Part shown: piece by piece, positions 17,513 to 27,878 of the stretch | Layout: each line of letters opens with the position of its first letter | How positions within the stretch are numbered: the first letter of the stretch is position 1 | Notes under the pieces: generated by a model | Told to the model about the DNA's origin: nothing | Database searches by the model: none | What the model saw: only the letters and a program-made list of their open reading frames with translations | Position numbers and translations under genes: made by a program | Source: Roseateles oligotrophus | Lineage (GTDB): Bacteria; Pseudomonadota; Gammaproteobacteria; Burkholderiales; Burkholderiaceae_C | Assembly: GCF_025717515.1 (NCBI RefSeq) | Contig: NZ_JAJIRN010000004.1 | Location: 248,001 to 312,000 of the forward strand | Direction: 5' to 3' | Length of the DNA stretch: 64,000 nt

Positions 17513-18027
17513 AAAATAGTCTGGCCTTGATGACAGGGCTGCGCGCGCCTCGCTCGGCGCTCTGTCACAAGAAAGCAGCGGCCGGCGCGGGATGCGCCGA
17601 GGCGAGTCGCGCTGAACAAACCGCCGAACAAACATTAGGCTGGGCCGCACCCAGCTTGCTGCCCCTCCCCCCCTCGAAACGCCTGGCGCGAAGCGACAAG
17701 TCTGCGCCGCTCTCAGGTATTTCCGCGCCCACCCTCAGGTGTGCGGCCGATTCCCCCCCTCATCCGTCAAGCCTAAAGTCCAGTCACGAGACCGCCCGAC
17801 CAAGACGGTATCGCTTGGCGCTGCACTTTTGACCAGCAAACTGGCTCAGGAAAATCAGTGCAAACCCAAGAAGAAGTCAAAAGTTTTTTGCCGTATTCAC
17901 CGTATTGATTGTTAAAAAGCTCACATATTCAGGCTTCACTTTCGAAGCCAGGCAGTGAAACTAGCGAGCTCTGCGGTGTTCTTCATCGGTAAACGCCAAG
18001 TCATGGTCTGTCCTAGAAAGGCAGTGA
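17513..18027 (+). other. gene-free region upstream of the chemosensory operon
   Basis: About 515 bp with no convincing coding sequence. Just after the lipoprotein gene, TGACAG (17531-17536) and CTGTCA (17562-17567) pair around an inner GCGCC/GGCGC stem, a possible terminator without a clear T-run. Further right the GC content drops. A weak sigma-28-like match has TAAAG at 17774, and another has AAAAGTTT at 17879-17886 with ACCG at 17899. A short inverted repeat GGCTTC/GAAGCC occupies 17932-17949. The operon promoter must lie here, but I cannot fix which element is used. Confidence 0.5.
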
Positions 18028-18528
18028 ATGAGTCAAAGACCGGAAGGGGCTTTAGCTTCGGATCCAGCGGCCCAAGGGGTGGCGCTGATGGCCGAGCACA
18101 TCACGCCAATTTGGGGCCGTCAACTGGAGGCAATCCAAGCGACCCTGCAAAACGGCTCCGTCGAGTTGCTGAGCAACTTCGCCAGCATCTTTGAATTGCA
18201 AGACCAGTTGCATATCCAGTTCGCCCACCTCCCCCCCGACACCGCTCACACCGAAGCGCTACAGCAAATCGACGTCGACCTGCAAATCCAATGCGAGCGA
18301 GCCTTGCATGGCCTGCAATTCGCCGATCGGCTGTCCCAGATGGTCGAAATTCTGCACAAGAACCTCAGCCGCTTTAGCGCTGAATTGCCCAATATGGCAA
18401 ACGCTGGCGAGGCCGAAATGCAGGCTTGGTCGGCGGCGTTCGAGGCCAGCTTCACCACCGAAGAACAACACCTGTTTCACCACGGCAAGTCGCCGCCGCC
18501 GCGCCAAGACAACGTCGAATTTTTCTGA
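18028..18528 (+). CDS. CheZ-like chemotaxis protein (candidate CheY-P phosphatase)
   Basis: A 166-residue, mostly helical protein that opens the chemosensory operon. Residues 97-106 read QFADRLSQMV, which aligns with the CheZ active-site helix (F-x-D-x3-Q): D100 and Q104 have the spacing of the CheZ catalytic Asp and Gln. The protein ends in the acidic/aromatic tail DNVEFF after a proline-rich linker, as CheZ ends in a CheY-docking peptide. The next gene, 38 bases on, encodes a CheY. I infer a reduced CheZ, shorter than the usual 200-plus residues. It is not an orthodox family member, and a structural adaptor role is the alternative. Confidence 0.6.
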   Translation: MSQRPEGALASDPAAQGVALMAEHITPIWGRQLEAIQATLQNGSVELLSNFASIFELQDQLHIQFAHLPPDTAHTEALQQIDVDLQIQCERALHGLQFADRLSQMVEILHKNLSRFSAELPNMANAGEAEMQAWSAAFEASFTTEEQHLFHHGKSPPPRQDNVEFF

Positions 18529-18566
18529 ATTTTCACTGCGATTTCCAAGAACTTGAAGAGGACACC

Positions 18567-18929
18567 ATGAGCAAAACCATATTGGTCGTTGACGATTCCG
18601 GCAGCTTCCGCACCGTCGTCAAGCTAGCCCTGATGAAAGCCGGCTATACAGTGGTCGAGGCGGTTGACGGCAAAGACGCCTGCACCAAGCTCGACGGCAA
18701 GATCAACCTGATCGTCTGCGATGTCAATATGCCGAATATGGACGGCCTGGAGTTCCTGCGCCATGTCAAGACAATCGCCGCCTACAAGTTCACGCCGGTG
18801 ATCATGTTGACGACCGAGTCGCAAGAATCCAAAAAGGCCGAGGGCCGCGCGGCCGGCGCCAAGGCCTGGATCACCAAGCCTTTCCAGCCCTCGCAGTTGG
18901 TCGATGCGGTCAACAAGCTCTGCGTCTGA
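18567..18929 (+). CDS. cheY: single-domain response regulator, CheY
   Basis: A 120-residue receiver domain and nothing else. The acidic pocket is D9/D10, the phosphorylated residue is D52 (CDVNMPNMDG), the switch threonine lies in MLTTES and the conserved lysine is K104 (WITKPF). This is the CheY form commonly paired with CheA in multi-receptor operons. GAAGAGG stands eight bases upstream of the chosen ATG; the frame is open further upstream only through the preceding gene. It would receive phosphate from the CheA at 19313 and be the target of the CheZ-like protein. The output machine is not encoded here. Confidence 0.92.
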   Translation: MSKTILVVDDSGSFRTVVKLALMKAGYTVVEAVDGKDACTKLDGKINLIVCDVNMPNMDGLEFLRHVKTIAAYKFTPVIMLTTESQESKKAEGRAAGAKAWITKPFQPSQLVDAVNKLCV

Positions 18930-18968
18930 GCCTCTCGAACCTAAACCAATATTCAACCGGAGCCTGCC

Positions 18969-19322
18969 ATGCTGGACTCGATTGATGCTGCCGCTGCACC
19001 GCCCTTCAGCCTGACGCTAGGCCCCGAGCTCACGATTGCTCAGGCGGCGGACACCCATGGCTTGCTGCTTGAAACCCTGAGTCGCCTGGACGGTCTGAAC
19101 CTCAGCCTCGACCTCGGCGGTGTCAGTGACTTCGACAGCTCGGGCGTCCAGTTATTGCTGGCGGCCCAGCGCAGCATGCATGAGCGGCACGCGCTTTTGC
19201 TGCTGCCCGCCCCCAGTGCTGTTGTCTTGGCGGCGCTGCGTTGCTACGGCCTCGACGGCGAGCTGAAAGCGATTCGATCCGTGGCCGCAAAAGAAGCCAG
19301 CGAGGAAATCCCATGTCAATGA
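18969..19322 (+). CDS. STAS-domain protein of the chemosensory operon
   Basis: A 117-residue STAS (anti-sigma antagonist-like) domain. The helix-2 motif is DFDSSGVQLLLAAQ, with S57/S58 where SpoIIAA-type proteins are phosphorylated. It lies between cheY and cheA; its 3' end overlaps cheA, so it is translationally coupled to the kinase. STAS proteins bind kinases or transporters as switch partners. Here it might tune CheA or link the system to another regulator, but no cognate anti-sigma kinase is visible nearby. An NTP-free structural scaffold role cannot be excluded. Confidence 0.82.
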   Translation: MLDSIDAAAAPPFSLTLGPELTIAQAADTHGLLLETLSRLDGLNLSLDLGGVSDFDSSGVQLLLAAQRSMHERHALLLLPAPSAVVLAALRCYGLDGELKAIRSVAAKEASEEIPCQ

Positions 19323-21568
19323 CCGACGACGACGCAGAGATACTGGCCGTAGCCAGGGCCGGTTTTCTGGACGAGGCGCAAGAAATGCTGCGTCAGTTTG
19401 AGGAGGGCCTGCTGGTACTGGAGAACAATCCGGAAGACTCGGAAAGCCTGAACTCGGCCTTCCGGGCGGCGCACACGATCAAGGGCACGGCCGGCATGTT
19501 CGGCTGCGACGCCGTCGTGACCTTCACCCATGAGGCCGAGACCTTGCTGGAGGCCTTGCGCTCCAACCAGCGCCAGTTGGATGACGATGTGGTGGCCGCC
19601 TTGCTCGAAAGCCGCGACCAGATCGAGTTGCTGCTGGGCGAAGTGCAAAGTGGCGACAGCGACCCGGCCGTGGCCGCAAGCAGTGCGGCGCTGGCAAGCC
19701 GCTTGCGCGCCTTGTTAGGTGCACCCGAACCGGCCCAAGCGAGCAAGCCCGTCGCCGCCGCTGCGCCGGCCGCCGCCGCGCCGGTTGCGGTCGACAAGAT
19801 TTGGCATCTATCGCTGCGCTTTTTGCACGATGCGCTGCGCAACGGACTGGATCCGCTGTCCTTTCTGCGCTACCTCGCCACCTTGGGTGAAATCAAGGCC
19901 ATCACGGCGCTGTCTGCCGCCGTGCCGCCGCTCGAATCACTCGACGCCGAGGCCTGCTATCTGGGCTTTGAGTTGCGCTTCGAAAGCACGGCCTCGCTGG
20001 CCGACATCACGCGCGTATTCGAGTTCGCGGCCGAAGACAGCAGCATTCAAATTTTGCCGCCGGGCACCGCGCCGGCAGCGTTCGAGACCCTGGCCACCTT
20101 GCGCTGCGGCGACGATGCCGAAGCCCGCGTTGCCCTGTTCGACTGCTGGCGGGCGATGGGCATGCACTTCGATCTGCGCGTGGAGGTGATAGGCGCTCCG
20201 GCCAGCGAAGAGGCCCCGGTGCTGGTGCCCCATATTGAACGCCGCGCGGCCGCTCCGGCGGATGGCGCGCAACGCAAGGTCAGTGATCGCCGCAGCGGCG
20301 AGGGCGAGCGCCGCGAAGGCGGCCGCGACCGCCGCGCCGGCGACGAAACCCGTTTTGTGCGCGTGCGCGCCGACAAGCTCGACAAGCTGATCGACCTGAT
20401 CGGCGAGTTGGTCATCGCAGGCTCCGGCGCGCAGATGATTGCCCACCAGGAAGGCGCCGAGGTCTTGCTGGAGGCCACCCAGCGCGTGATGGATCTGGTG
20501 CAGGAAACCCGTGATGGCACCTTGGCCCTGCGCATGGTGCCGATCGGCGAGACCTTTGCACGCTTCCAGCGCGTCGTCCGCGATGTGTCCAAACAACTCG
20601 GCAAAGAGGTCGATCTGGTTGTCAGCGGTGGCGACACCGAGATGGACAAATCGATGGTCGACTCGATCGGCGACCCGCTGATGCACCTGGTGCGCAACAG
20701 CATGGATCATGGCCTGGAGACCTTCGACGAACGCCTGGCCACCGGCAAACCTGCCGCCGGGCGCTTGGCCCTGAATGCTTATCACGAGGCCGGCTCGGTG
20801 GTGATCGAAGTCAGCGATGACGGCCGTGGCCTAGCGCGTGACCGCATCATCAAGAAGGCGGTCGAGCGCGATCTGATCGCGGCGGGTCAGGTCTTGTCCG
20901 ATCATGAGGTCTGGCAGCTGATCTTCCAGCCCGGTTTCTCCACCGCCGAGCAGGTCACCGACCTGTCGGGCCGTGGCGTCGGCATGGATGTGGTCAAACG
21001 CAGCATCGAGTCGCTGCGCGGCACCATCACGCTGACCAGCACCGTCGGCCATGGCACCTTGACGCAGATTCGTCTGCCGCTGACGCTGGCGATGATCGAC
21101 GGCTTCCTGACCATGGTCGGTGGCGTCAACTATGTGCTGCCGCTGGCGGCGGTGTCGGAGTGCATCGATGTCCCGGCCGAATGCGCGAAGCAGAGCGACC
21201 GCGTCAGCGGCACCTTTGATCTGCGCGGCGAAATTCTGCCTTGGTTGGATCTGGCCCGCTTCTACGGCATCAGTGCGCAAGGCCATGAGACCGAGCACAG
21301 CCGCCGCCGCAGCGTAGTGGTGGTGCGCGACGGCCCGACCCGCATCGGCCTGATCGTCGACCGCTTGCTGGGCGAGCACCAGACCGTCATCAAACCGCTG
21401 TCCGGCATCTTCCAGCACCTGAAGGCGCTGGCCGGCTCAACCATTCTAGGTTCGGGTGAGGTCGCCTTGCTGCTGGATGTGTCGGGGCTGTTTGCCGCTG
21501 CCATCCGGGAAGGTCAGCACAAGAAAACAGCAAGTCAAGCAAGTCGTGCCCCGAGCGGGCAAGCCTGA
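19313..21568 (+). CDS. cheA: chemotaxis histidine kinase CheA
   Basis: A 751-residue kinase. The Hpt domain comes first, with the phospho-accepting H54 in AAHTIKGTAGMFG. An Ala/Pro linker leads to a P2-like domain at about 165-290 (SLRFLHDALRNGLDPLSFLR). A charged R/E/D linker (about 320-345) follows. Next are dimerisation helices (DKLDKLIDLIGELVIAGS), the ATPase domain (N box with H458 in HLVRNSMDHG, G box GRGVGMDVVK near 553) and the C-terminal CheW-like domain from about 600. ATG codons at 19313 and 19319 are both possible; the second gives an ATGA overlap with the STAS stop. It phosphorylates CheY and CheB under receptor control. Confidence 0.94.
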   Translation: MSMTDDDAEILAVARAGFLDEAQEMLRQFEEGLLVLENNPEDSESLNSAFRAAHTIKGTAGMFGCDAVVTFTHEAETLLEALRSNQRQLDDDVVAALLESRDQIELLLGEVQSGDSDPAVAASSAALASRLRALLGAPEPAQASKPVAAAAPAAAAPVAVDKIWHLSLRFLHDALRNGLDPLSFLRYLATLGEIKAITALSAAVPPLESLDAEACYLGFELRFESTASLADITRVFEFAAEDSSIQILPPGTAPAAFETLATLRCGDDAEARVALFDCWRAMGMHFDLRVEVIGAPASEEAPVLVPHIERRAAAPADGAQRKVSDRRSGEGERREGGRDRRAGDETRFVRVRADKLDKLIDLIGELVIAGSGAQMIAHQEGAEVLLEATQRVMDLVQETRDGTLALRMVPIGETFARFQRVVRDVSKQLGKEVDLVVSGGDTEMDKSMVDSIGDPLMHLVRNSMDHGLETFDERLATGKPAAGRLALNAYHEAGSVVIEVSDDGRGLARDRIIKKAVERDLIAAGQVLSDHEVWQLIFQPGFSTAEQVTDLSGRGVGMDVVKRSIESLRGTITLTSTVGHGTLTQIRLPLTLAMIDGFLTMVGGVNYVLPLAAVSECIDVPAECAKQSDRVSGTFDLRGEILPWLDLARFYGISAQGHETEHSRRRSVVVVRDGPTRIGLIVDRLLGEHQTVIKPLSGIFQHLKALAGSTILGSGEVALLLDVSGLFAAAIREGQHKKTASQASRAPSGQA

Positions 21569-21603
21569 CTCACGTTCAATAAAAGTTCTTCGGAGATTGG
21601 CTG

Positions 21604-24600
21604 ATGCTTTCCCTGCTGCGCAAACTCATGCTCTGGCAACGCTTCGTCCTGCTGGCTCTGATCGCCATGCTGGCCTGCGCAGTGCCCTTCACCTTGGTGT
21701 TGAAAAACTTGAATCAGCAGCTTGAGGTCGCCAAGGCGGAAGACTTTGGCCTCGACCCCTTGCGCTCAACGGTGGAGGCGATCCGGCAGCTGCAAATCCA
21801 CCGCGGCCTGGCCGGCTTGGCGCTCAACGGTGACGCAACCGCAAGCGCCAAGTTGCAGGATGTGAGTCGAGCGCTGGCCAAGCCACTGGATGAATTGCGC
21901 AAGCTGCTTCCCGTCGATGATCCACACTACCAGCGGGTTCGCGAGCAGGCCACAGCGCTGCAGGCCGCGTCGCAGCAACTGACCGCCAAGGTCGCCTCGC
22001 GCGCTATCGACGCGCCAAAGAGCTTTGCGGAGCACAGCCGCTTGGTCGACGATGCACTGCTGCTGATTGAAAGCGTCTCAGATACCGCCGGATTGTCCTT
22101 GGACCCCGAGGAGGCCACCTATTTTCTGGTCACGGCTGCGGCTGAATATCTACCCCAGCTGTCCGAGTCAATGGCGCAGGTGCGAGGCAAGGGCGCGAGC
22201 ATGGTGGCGGGTCTGAGCGCCGGCAAGGAGTTCAGCGCGTCGGATCTGTCCGCGCTGCACGATTTGCGCCAAAAAACGGAGTTTTGGCGCCAGCGCGCCA
22301 AGCGCCAAATAGAAAAGTCCTTGAGCAGCGAACCGAAGCTCGCCACTGCGCTGGACAAGCCCGTCACAGTGGCCTTGCGCGCAGCCGACGAGTTCCTCCA
22401 GCAGGTCGACAAGCAGACCGGTGGCGGCAAGCCCACGATAAGCGGCCAGGAGCTGTTCGCTCAGGGCACGGTGGCCGTCGAGGCGCAGTTTGCGCTGGTC
22501 AAGGCAGCGACCGAGGCGCTGGAAAATTTGCTGCATGAGCGCACACGTACGCTGACCTTGCAGCGCAATGTGGGCAGCTCCGCCTTGATCGGTTTCATGC
22601 TGCTGGCCCTTTACGTGGGTGTGCTGATCGTGCGCTCGATCACCCAGCCGATACACCGCGCGATGGCAGCAGCCAATGCGGTGGCCCAAGGCGACTTGGC
22701 CTTCGACACCCACGACGCTCATCACGATGAGATGGGCAGCTTGCTCGGCAGCTTGGGCCTGATGCAGAGCAATCTGCGCCAACGCATGGCGGATGATGCC
22801 CAGCTCAGCGCCGAGACCGGCCGCATCAAACAAGCGCTGGATGTCTGCTCGACCAATGTGATGATTGCCGATGTCGACCTGAACATCATCTATATGAACA
22901 GTTCGGTCGCCAAGATGATGCAGGGCAATCAGGCCGAGCTGCGCAAGAGCCTGCCCAACTTCGATGCTGGCCGACTGATGGGCAGCAATATCGACAGTTT
23001 CCACAAAAACCCCGCGCATCAGCGCGGCATGCTGGCCAATCTGCGCGGCGAGTACAGAACGCAAATCAAGGTCGGCGGCCTGGACTTTGGCCTGGCGGCA
23101 AACCCCATCATCGATAGCAAGGGACAACGCCTGGGCACCGTGGTCGAGTGGAAGGACATGACAGCCGAGTTGGCCGCGCGCGAGCGCGAACTGGCGCTGG
23201 CAGCGGCCAATGAGCGGGTCAAGCAGGCGCTCGACATCTGCTCGACCAATGTGATGATCGCCGACACCGACCTGAACATCATCTATATGAACCGCTCTGT
23301 CACGCAAATGATGCAGGGCAACGAGGCCGAGCTGAAGAAGGTCTTGCCTAACTTCGATGCCAAGCGGCTGATGGGAACCAATATCGACGGCTTCCACAAG
23401 AATCCGGCACATCAGCGCGGCATGCTGGCCAAGCTGCAGTCCGAGTACAAGACGCAGATCAAGGTAGCGGCGCTTGACTTCGCCCTGGCCGCCAACCCCA
23501 TCATCGATGCAACAGGCAAGCGCCTCGGTACGGTGGTCGAGTGGAAGGACATCACGGCCGAGTTGGCCGCGCGTGAACGCGAATTGGCGCTGGCCGCCGA
23601 GACCTCGCGCGTCAAGCAGGCGCTCGACATCTGCTCGACCAATGTGATGATCGCCGACCCGGACGGCAACATCATCTACAACAACAGCTCCGTCGCCCAG
23701 ATGATGGCCCGCAACGAGGCCGAGCTGCGCAAGGTCTTGCCGGCCTTTGATGCGCGCAAAATCGTCGGCAGCAATTTCGACCAGTTCCACCGTAACCCCT
23801 CACATCAACGCAATCTGCTCGGTGGCCTGAAGAGCGAATACAAGACCGAGATCAAGGTCAGCGCGCTGACCTTCGCCCTGATCGCGAACCCGATCAATGA
23901 CAGCAAGGGCAATCGCCTGGGCACCGTGGTCGAGTGGAAGGACCGCACGGCCGAAGTAGCGGCCGAGGTCGAGGTCGGCGCGATGGTGGACGGTGCGACG
24001 CAGGGCAACTTTGCCGAGCGCATTGCGCTGGAAGGCAAGGAACCTTTCTTCAAAATGTTGGGCGAGAAGTTCAACTCCTTGGTCGAGACCGTCAGCGGCA
24101 CCATCCGCGAGGTGCGCACCGCGGCCGACCAGTTGGGCGGTGCCTCGGATCAGGTCTCGCAGACCTCACAGAGCTTGTCGCACTCGGCCTCGCAACAGGC
24201 CGCCAGCGTCGAAGAAACAACCGCTTCCTTGCAAGAGATGGCGGCCTCGGTGAAGCAGAATTCCGACAGCGCCAACGTCACCGACGGCATGGCAACCAAG
24301 GCCGCCAAGGAAGCGATGGAAGGCGGCCAAGCGGTCGGCCAGACGGTGGACGCGATGAAGCAGATCGCCACCAAGATTTCCATCATCGACGACATTGCCT
24401 ATCAGACCAATTTGTTGGCCTTGAACGCAGCGATCGAGGCGGCCCGCGCCGGCGAGCATGGCAAGGGCTTTGCGGTGGTGGCGGCCGAGGTGCGCAAGCT
24501 GGCCGAACGCAGCCAGGTCGCCGCGCAGGAGATCGGCACCTTGGCGGCCAACAGCGTCAAGCTGGCCGAGCAGGCCGGCACCTTGCTGACGAATATGGTG

Positions 24601-24900
24601 CCCTCGATCCAGAAGACCTCGGAGCTGGTGCAGGAGATTGCGGCGGCCTCGGGCGAACAGTCGCAAGGGGTGTCGCAGATCAACGGCGCGATGAATCATC
24701 TGTCCACCGCGACGCAGCAAACCGCATCGGCCTCCGAAGAGTTGTCGGCCACCGCCGAGGAGTTGTCGGCGCAGGCCGCGCAGTTGCAGGAGCAGATGGC
24801 CTTCTTCAGACTCGCCGACGACGGTGATGGCGGCGGATCGGGCGGTAGCAGTAGCAGTCGGCGCAGCGGCAGTGTCCAGCGCAAGCCGGGCCAACGCTAG
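21604..24900 (+). CDS. methyl-accepting chemotaxis protein 1, NIT-like sensor and three PAS modules
   Basis: A 1098-residue receptor, first of four in tandem. Membrane segment 1 spans about 12-32. A large helical periplasmic domain (33-320, NIT-like, with [14 protein letters not shown]) follows, membrane segment 2 is at about 325-347, and then HAMP. Three PAS copies start at residues 407, 538 and 669, exactly 131 apart. The signalling domain covers about 800-1065, with tip [20 protein letters not shown] and EE methylation-type pairs ([22 protein letters not shown]). The C-terminus is a Gly/Ser/Arg tail without a CheR-docking motif. The ligand is unknown. Confidence 0.93.
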   Translation: MLSLLRKLMLWQRFVLLALIAMLACAVPFTLVLKNLNQQLEVAKAEDFGLDPLRSTVEAIRQLQIHRGLAGLALNGDATASAKLQDVSRALAKPLDELRKLLPVDDPHYQRVREQATALQAASQQLTAKVASRAIDAPKSFAEHSRLVDDALLLIESVSDTAGLSLDPEEATYFLVTAAAEYLPQLSESMAQVRGKGASMVAGLSAGKEFSASDLSALHDLRQKTEFWRQRAKRQIEKSLSSEPKLATALDKPVTVALRAADEFLQQVDKQTGGGKPTISGQELFAQGTVAVEAQFALVKAATEALENLLHERTRTLTLQRNVGSSALIGFMLLALYVGVLIVRSITQPIHRAMAAANAVAQGDLAFDTHDAHHDEMGSLLGSLGLMQSNLRQRMADDAQLSAETGRIKQALDVCSTNVMIADVDLNIIYMNSSVAKMMQGNQAELRKSLPNFDAGRLMGSNIDSFHKNPAHQRGMLANLRGEYRTQIKVGGLDFGLAANPIIDSKGQRLGTVVEWKDMTAELAARERELALAAANERVKQALDICSTNVMIADTDLNIIYMNRSVTQMMQGNEAELKKVLPNFDAKRLMGTNIDGFHKNPAHQRGMLAKLQSEYKTQIKVAALDFALAANPIIDATGKRLGTVVEWKDITAELAARERELALAAETSRVKQALDICSTNVMIADPDGNIIYNNSSVAQMMARNEAELRKVLPAFDARKIVGSNFDQFHRNPSHQRNLLGGLKSEYKTEIKVSALTFALIANPINDSKGNRLGTVVEWKDRTAEVAAEVEVGAMVDGATQGNFAERIALEGKEPFFKMLGEKFNSLVETVSGTIREVRTAADQLGGASDQVSQTSQSLSHSASQQAASVEETTASLQEMAASVKQNSDSANVTDGMATKAAKEAMEGGQAVGQTVDAMKQIATKISIIDDIAYQTNLLALNAAIEAARAGEHGKGFAVVAAEVRKLAERSQVAAQEIGTLAANSVKLAEQAGTLLTNMVPSIQKTSELVQEIAAASGEQSQGVSQINGAMNHLSTATQQTASASEELSATAEELSAQAAQLQEQMAFFRLADDGDGGGSGGSSSSRRSGSVQRKPGQR
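22822..23970 (+). repeat. three tandem 393-bp PAS-coding units in receptor 1
   Basis: Units begin at 22822, 23215 and 23608, a period of exactly 393 bp (131 codons). Each starts R[16 protein letters not shown] and runs through [12 protein letters not shown] or its variant to GTVVEWKD. The third unit is the distinct terminal type ([30 protein letters not shown]). Confidence 0.95.
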
Positions 24901-24938
24901 GTTGGCCAAATCAAATCCACAGACCAGGAGAAATACAA

Positions 24939-27821
24939 ATGTCTCTCTCGAATATGCATGTTGGTCAACGGCTGGGCCTGGCGTTTGCCATCGTGCTCGC
25001 GCTCTTGCTGGCCTGTGTCGGCTTGGGCCTCTACGAGTTGCGTGCCAGCAACCAGGCCATGGATCATCTGATTCACGATGTGAATCAGAAGACGGCGCTG
25101 ATCAACAAGATGTCGGAGAGCGTGCACATCGCGCAGCGCGTCGGTCGCAGCATGATTCTGCTGCAGGACAAGGCGGCCATCGAGGCCGAGCGACCCAAGG
25201 TTGCCGCGGCACGCAAGGTCTATGGCGAAGCGCTGACCGCGCTGGAAAAGCTGCCCAGCGACGATGAGGCGCAGCGCCTGCTGGCCAGCATCAAGGAAAA
25301 GGCCGCAGTGACCCGGCCTTTGCTGGATCAGGTGATGGACCTGGCCACAAGAGACAAGGCCGAGGCGACCAAGATCGTGCTGGAGAAGGTCAACCCGGCA
25401 TCGAAGGCCTGGCAGGACGAAACCGCGAGCTTTATCGACCTGCAGGCTAAACGCGCCGCGACCGATTCGGAGCAGGGCAAACAGGCCTACCAAACCGCAC
25501 AGAACACCTTGATGGCACTCGCTGCGCTGGCGGTGGCGCTGGGCGCCGGGGCCGCTTGGACGGTCACGCGCGGCATCACAAGGCCGTTGGCGCTGGCGAT
25601 CAAGACCGCCCACTCGATTGGCGAAGGCAAGCTCGATAACGAGATTGCCGAAGACGGCCAGGACGAACCCGGCCAGATGCTGGTCGCGCTGGCCGCGATG
25701 CAGAGAGACCTGCGCGAACGCAATGAACGCGAGGCCGTCACGGCGATGGAAACCAGCCGCCTCAAGCAGGCGCTGGATACTTGCTCGACCAATGTGATGA
25801 TCGCCGACGCCGAGCTCAACATCATCTATATGAACCGTTCGGTCACGCAGATGATGAATGGCAACGAGGCCGAGCTGCGCAAGGGTCTGCCCAACTTCGA
25901 CGCCAAGCGTCTGGTGGGCAGCAATATCGACAGCTTCCACAAGAACCCCGCCCATCAGCGCGGCATGCTGGCCAATCTGCGCGGCGAATACAAGACCCAG
26001 ATCAGGGTTGCCGGCCTGGACTTCGGTCTCTTCGCCAACCCCATCATCGACGCCAATGGCAAGCGCCTAGGCACGGTGGTCGAGTGGAAGGACATCACCG
26101 CCGAACTGGCCGCGCGCGAACGCGAGTTGGCCCTTGCATCGGCCAACGAACGCGTCAAGCAGGCGCTGGACAGCTGCTCGACCAATGTGATGATCGCCGA
26201 CGTTGACCTCAACATCATCTATATGAACCGCTCGGTGGGGCAGATGCTGCAGGGCAATGAGGCCGAGTTGAAGAAGGTCTTGCCGAACTTCGATGCCAAG
26301 CGCCTGATGGGTGCCAATATCGACAGCTTTCACAAGAATCCGGCGCACCAGCGTGGCTTGCTGGGCAAGCTGCAGAACGAGTACAAGACGCAAATCAAGG
26401 TCGCCGGCCTGGACTTTGGCCTGGTTGCCAACCCCATCATCGACAGCACCGGCAAACGCCTGGGCACGGTGGTCGAATGGAAGGACATGACCGCCGAATT
26501 GGCCGCCCGTGAGCGCGAATTGGCGCTGGCGGCCGAAAACTCGCGCGTCAAACAGGCGCTCGACATCTGCTCGACCAATGTGATGATCGCCGACCCGGAC
26601 GGCAACATCATCTACAACAACAGCTCCGTCGCCCAGATGATGGCCCGCAACGAGGCCGAACTGCGCAAGGTCTTGCCGGCCTTTGATGCGCGCAAGATCG
26701 TCGGCAGCAATTTCGACCAATTCCACCGTAACCCCTCACATCAACGCAATCTGCTCGGTGGCCTGAAGAGCGAATACAAAACCGAGATCAAGGTCAGCGC
26801 CCTGACCTTCTCGCTGACCGCCAACCCGATCAACGACAGCAAAGGCCAGCGCCTGGGCACCGTGGTCGAGTGGAAGGACCGCACGGCCGAAGTGGCGGCC
26901 GAGGTCGAGGTCAGCGCGATGGTGGACGGCGCGACGCAGGGCAACTTTGCCGAGCGCATTGCGCTGGAAGGCAAGGAGCCTTTCTTCAGAATGTTGGGCG
27001 AGAAGTTCAACTCCTTGGTCGAGACCGTCAGCGGCACCATCCGCGAGGTGCGCACCGCCGCCGACCAGTTGGGCGGTGCCTCGGACCAGGTCTCGCAGAC
27101 CTCGCAGAGCTTGTCACACTCGGCCTCGCAGCAGGCCGCCAGCGTCGAAGAGACAACCGCGTCCTTGCAAGAGATGGCGGCCTCGGTGAAGCAGAACGCC
27201 GACAGCGCCAACATCACCGATGGCATGGCCACCAAGGCCGCGCGCGAAGCGATGGAAGGCGGCAAGGCGGTTGGCCAGACGGTCGACGCGATGAAGCAGA
27301 TCGCCACCAAGATTTCCATCATCGACGACATTGCCTATCAGACCAATTTGCTGGCCTTGAACGCAGCGATCGAAGCGGCCCGCGCCGGCGAGCATGGCAA
27401 GGGCTTTGCAGTGGTGGCGGCCGAGGTGCGCAAGCTGGCCGAACGCAGCCAGGTCGCCGCGCAGGAGATCGGCACCTTGGCGGCCAACAGCGTCAAGCTG
27501 GCCGAGCAGGCCGGCACCTTGCTGACGAATATGGTGCCCTCGATCCAGAAGACCTCGGAGCTGGTGCAGGAGATTGCGGCGGCCTCGGGCGAACAGTCGC
27601 AAGGGGTGTCGCAGATCAACGGCGCGATGAATCATCTGTCCACCGCGACGCAGCAAACCGCATCGGCCTCCGAGCAGCTCTCGGCCACCGCCGAAGAGTT
27701 GTCGGCGCAGGCCGCGCAGTTGCAGGAGCAGATGGCCTTCTTCCGGCTCGCGGATGACGGCTCCGGCAACAGCGGCAGTGGTGCTGGCAGCCATAACAAA
27801 CGTCGTACCACAAGGCGCTGA
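24939..27821 (+). CDS. methyl-accepting chemotaxis protein 2, four-helix-bundle sensor and three PAS modules
   Basis: A 960-residue receptor. Membrane segment 1 covers about 11-31. A four-helix-bundle periplasmic domain of the 4HB_MCP type (32-187), with [14 protein letters not shown] and paired helices, follows; membrane segment 2 is at about 188-210, then HAMP (ITRPLALAI to about 265). PAS copies begin at residues 274, 405 and 536. The signalling domain is nearly the same as in receptor 1: 263 bp (27411-27673) are identical to 24475-24737. The tail is short and basic (NKRRTTRR). The leader has CAGGAGAAATA before the ATG, shared with receptor 3. Confidence 0.93.
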   Translation: MSLSNMHVGQRLGLAFAIVLALLLACVGLGLYELRASNQAMDHLIHDVNQKTALINKMSESVHIAQRVGRSMILLQDKAAIEAERPKVAAARKVYGEALTALEKLPSDDEAQRLLASIKEKAAVTRPLLDQVMDLATRDKAEATKIVLEKVNPASKAWQDETASFIDLQAKRAATDSEQGKQAYQTAQNTLMALAALAVALGAGAAWTVTRGITRPLALAIKTAHSIGEGKLDNEIAEDGQDEPGQMLVALAAMQRDLRERNEREAVTAMETSRLKQALDTCSTNVMIADAELNIIYMNRSVTQMMNGNEAELRKGLPNFDAKRLVGSNIDSFHKNPAHQRGMLANLRGEYKTQIRVAGLDFGLFANPIIDANGKRLGTVVEWKDITAELAARERELALASANERVKQALDSCSTNVMIADVDLNIIYMNRSVGQMLQGNEAELKKVLPNFDAKRLMGANIDSFHKNPAHQRGLLGKLQNEYKTQIKVAGLDFGLVANPIIDSTGKRLGTVVEWKDMTAELAARERELALAAENSRVKQALDICSTNVMIADPDGNIIYNNSSVAQMMARNEAELRKVLPAFDARKIVGSNFDQFHRNPSHQRNLLGGLKSEYKTEIKVSALTFSLTANPINDSKGQRLGTVVEWKDRTAEVAAEVEVSAMVDGATQGNFAERIALEGKEPFFRMLGEKFNSLVETVSGTIREVRTAADQLGGASDQVSQTSQSLSHSASQQAASVEETTASLQEMAASVKQNADSANITDGMATKAAREAMEGGKAVGQTVDAMKQIATKISIIDDIAYQTNLLALNAAIEAARAGEHGKGFAVVAAEVRKLAERSQVAAQEIGTLAANSVKLAEQAGTLLTNMVPSIQKTSELVQEIAAASGEQSQGVSQINGAMNHLSTATQQTASASEQLSATAEELSAQAAQLQEQMAFFRLADDGSGNSGSGAGSHNKRRTTRR
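25758..26906 (+). repeat. three tandem 393-bp PAS-coding units in receptor 2
   Basis: Units begin at 25758, 26151 and 26544, again exactly 393 bp apart. The first two are of the IIYMNRSV type and the third of the [15 protein letters not shown] type. They are homologous to the units in the other three receptors. Confidence 0.95.
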
Positions 27822-27878
27822 GTCAAGCGGCAACCGCCGCCCTATCGGCATTGAGTTTTCGGTCCAGGAGAAATATCT

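Noticed and set aside
17527-17832. A 101-codon frame between the lipoprotein and the chemosensory operon
   Set aside because: No ribosome site, atypical codon use, many Arg/Pro/Ser and no recognisable motif; the region looks intergenic.
22168-23790. A 540-codon minus-strand frame inside receptor 1, with similar ones in receptors 2-4
   Set aside because: They recur at the same phase because the PAS repeats recur. The translations are low-complexity and the plus-strand receptors explain the conservation.
22822-24000. Regular repeat spacing, considered as CRISPR or other direct-repeat array
   Set aside because: Period is 393 bp, an exact codon multiple, and the whole unit is coding PAS sequence with no short-repeat/spacer structure.
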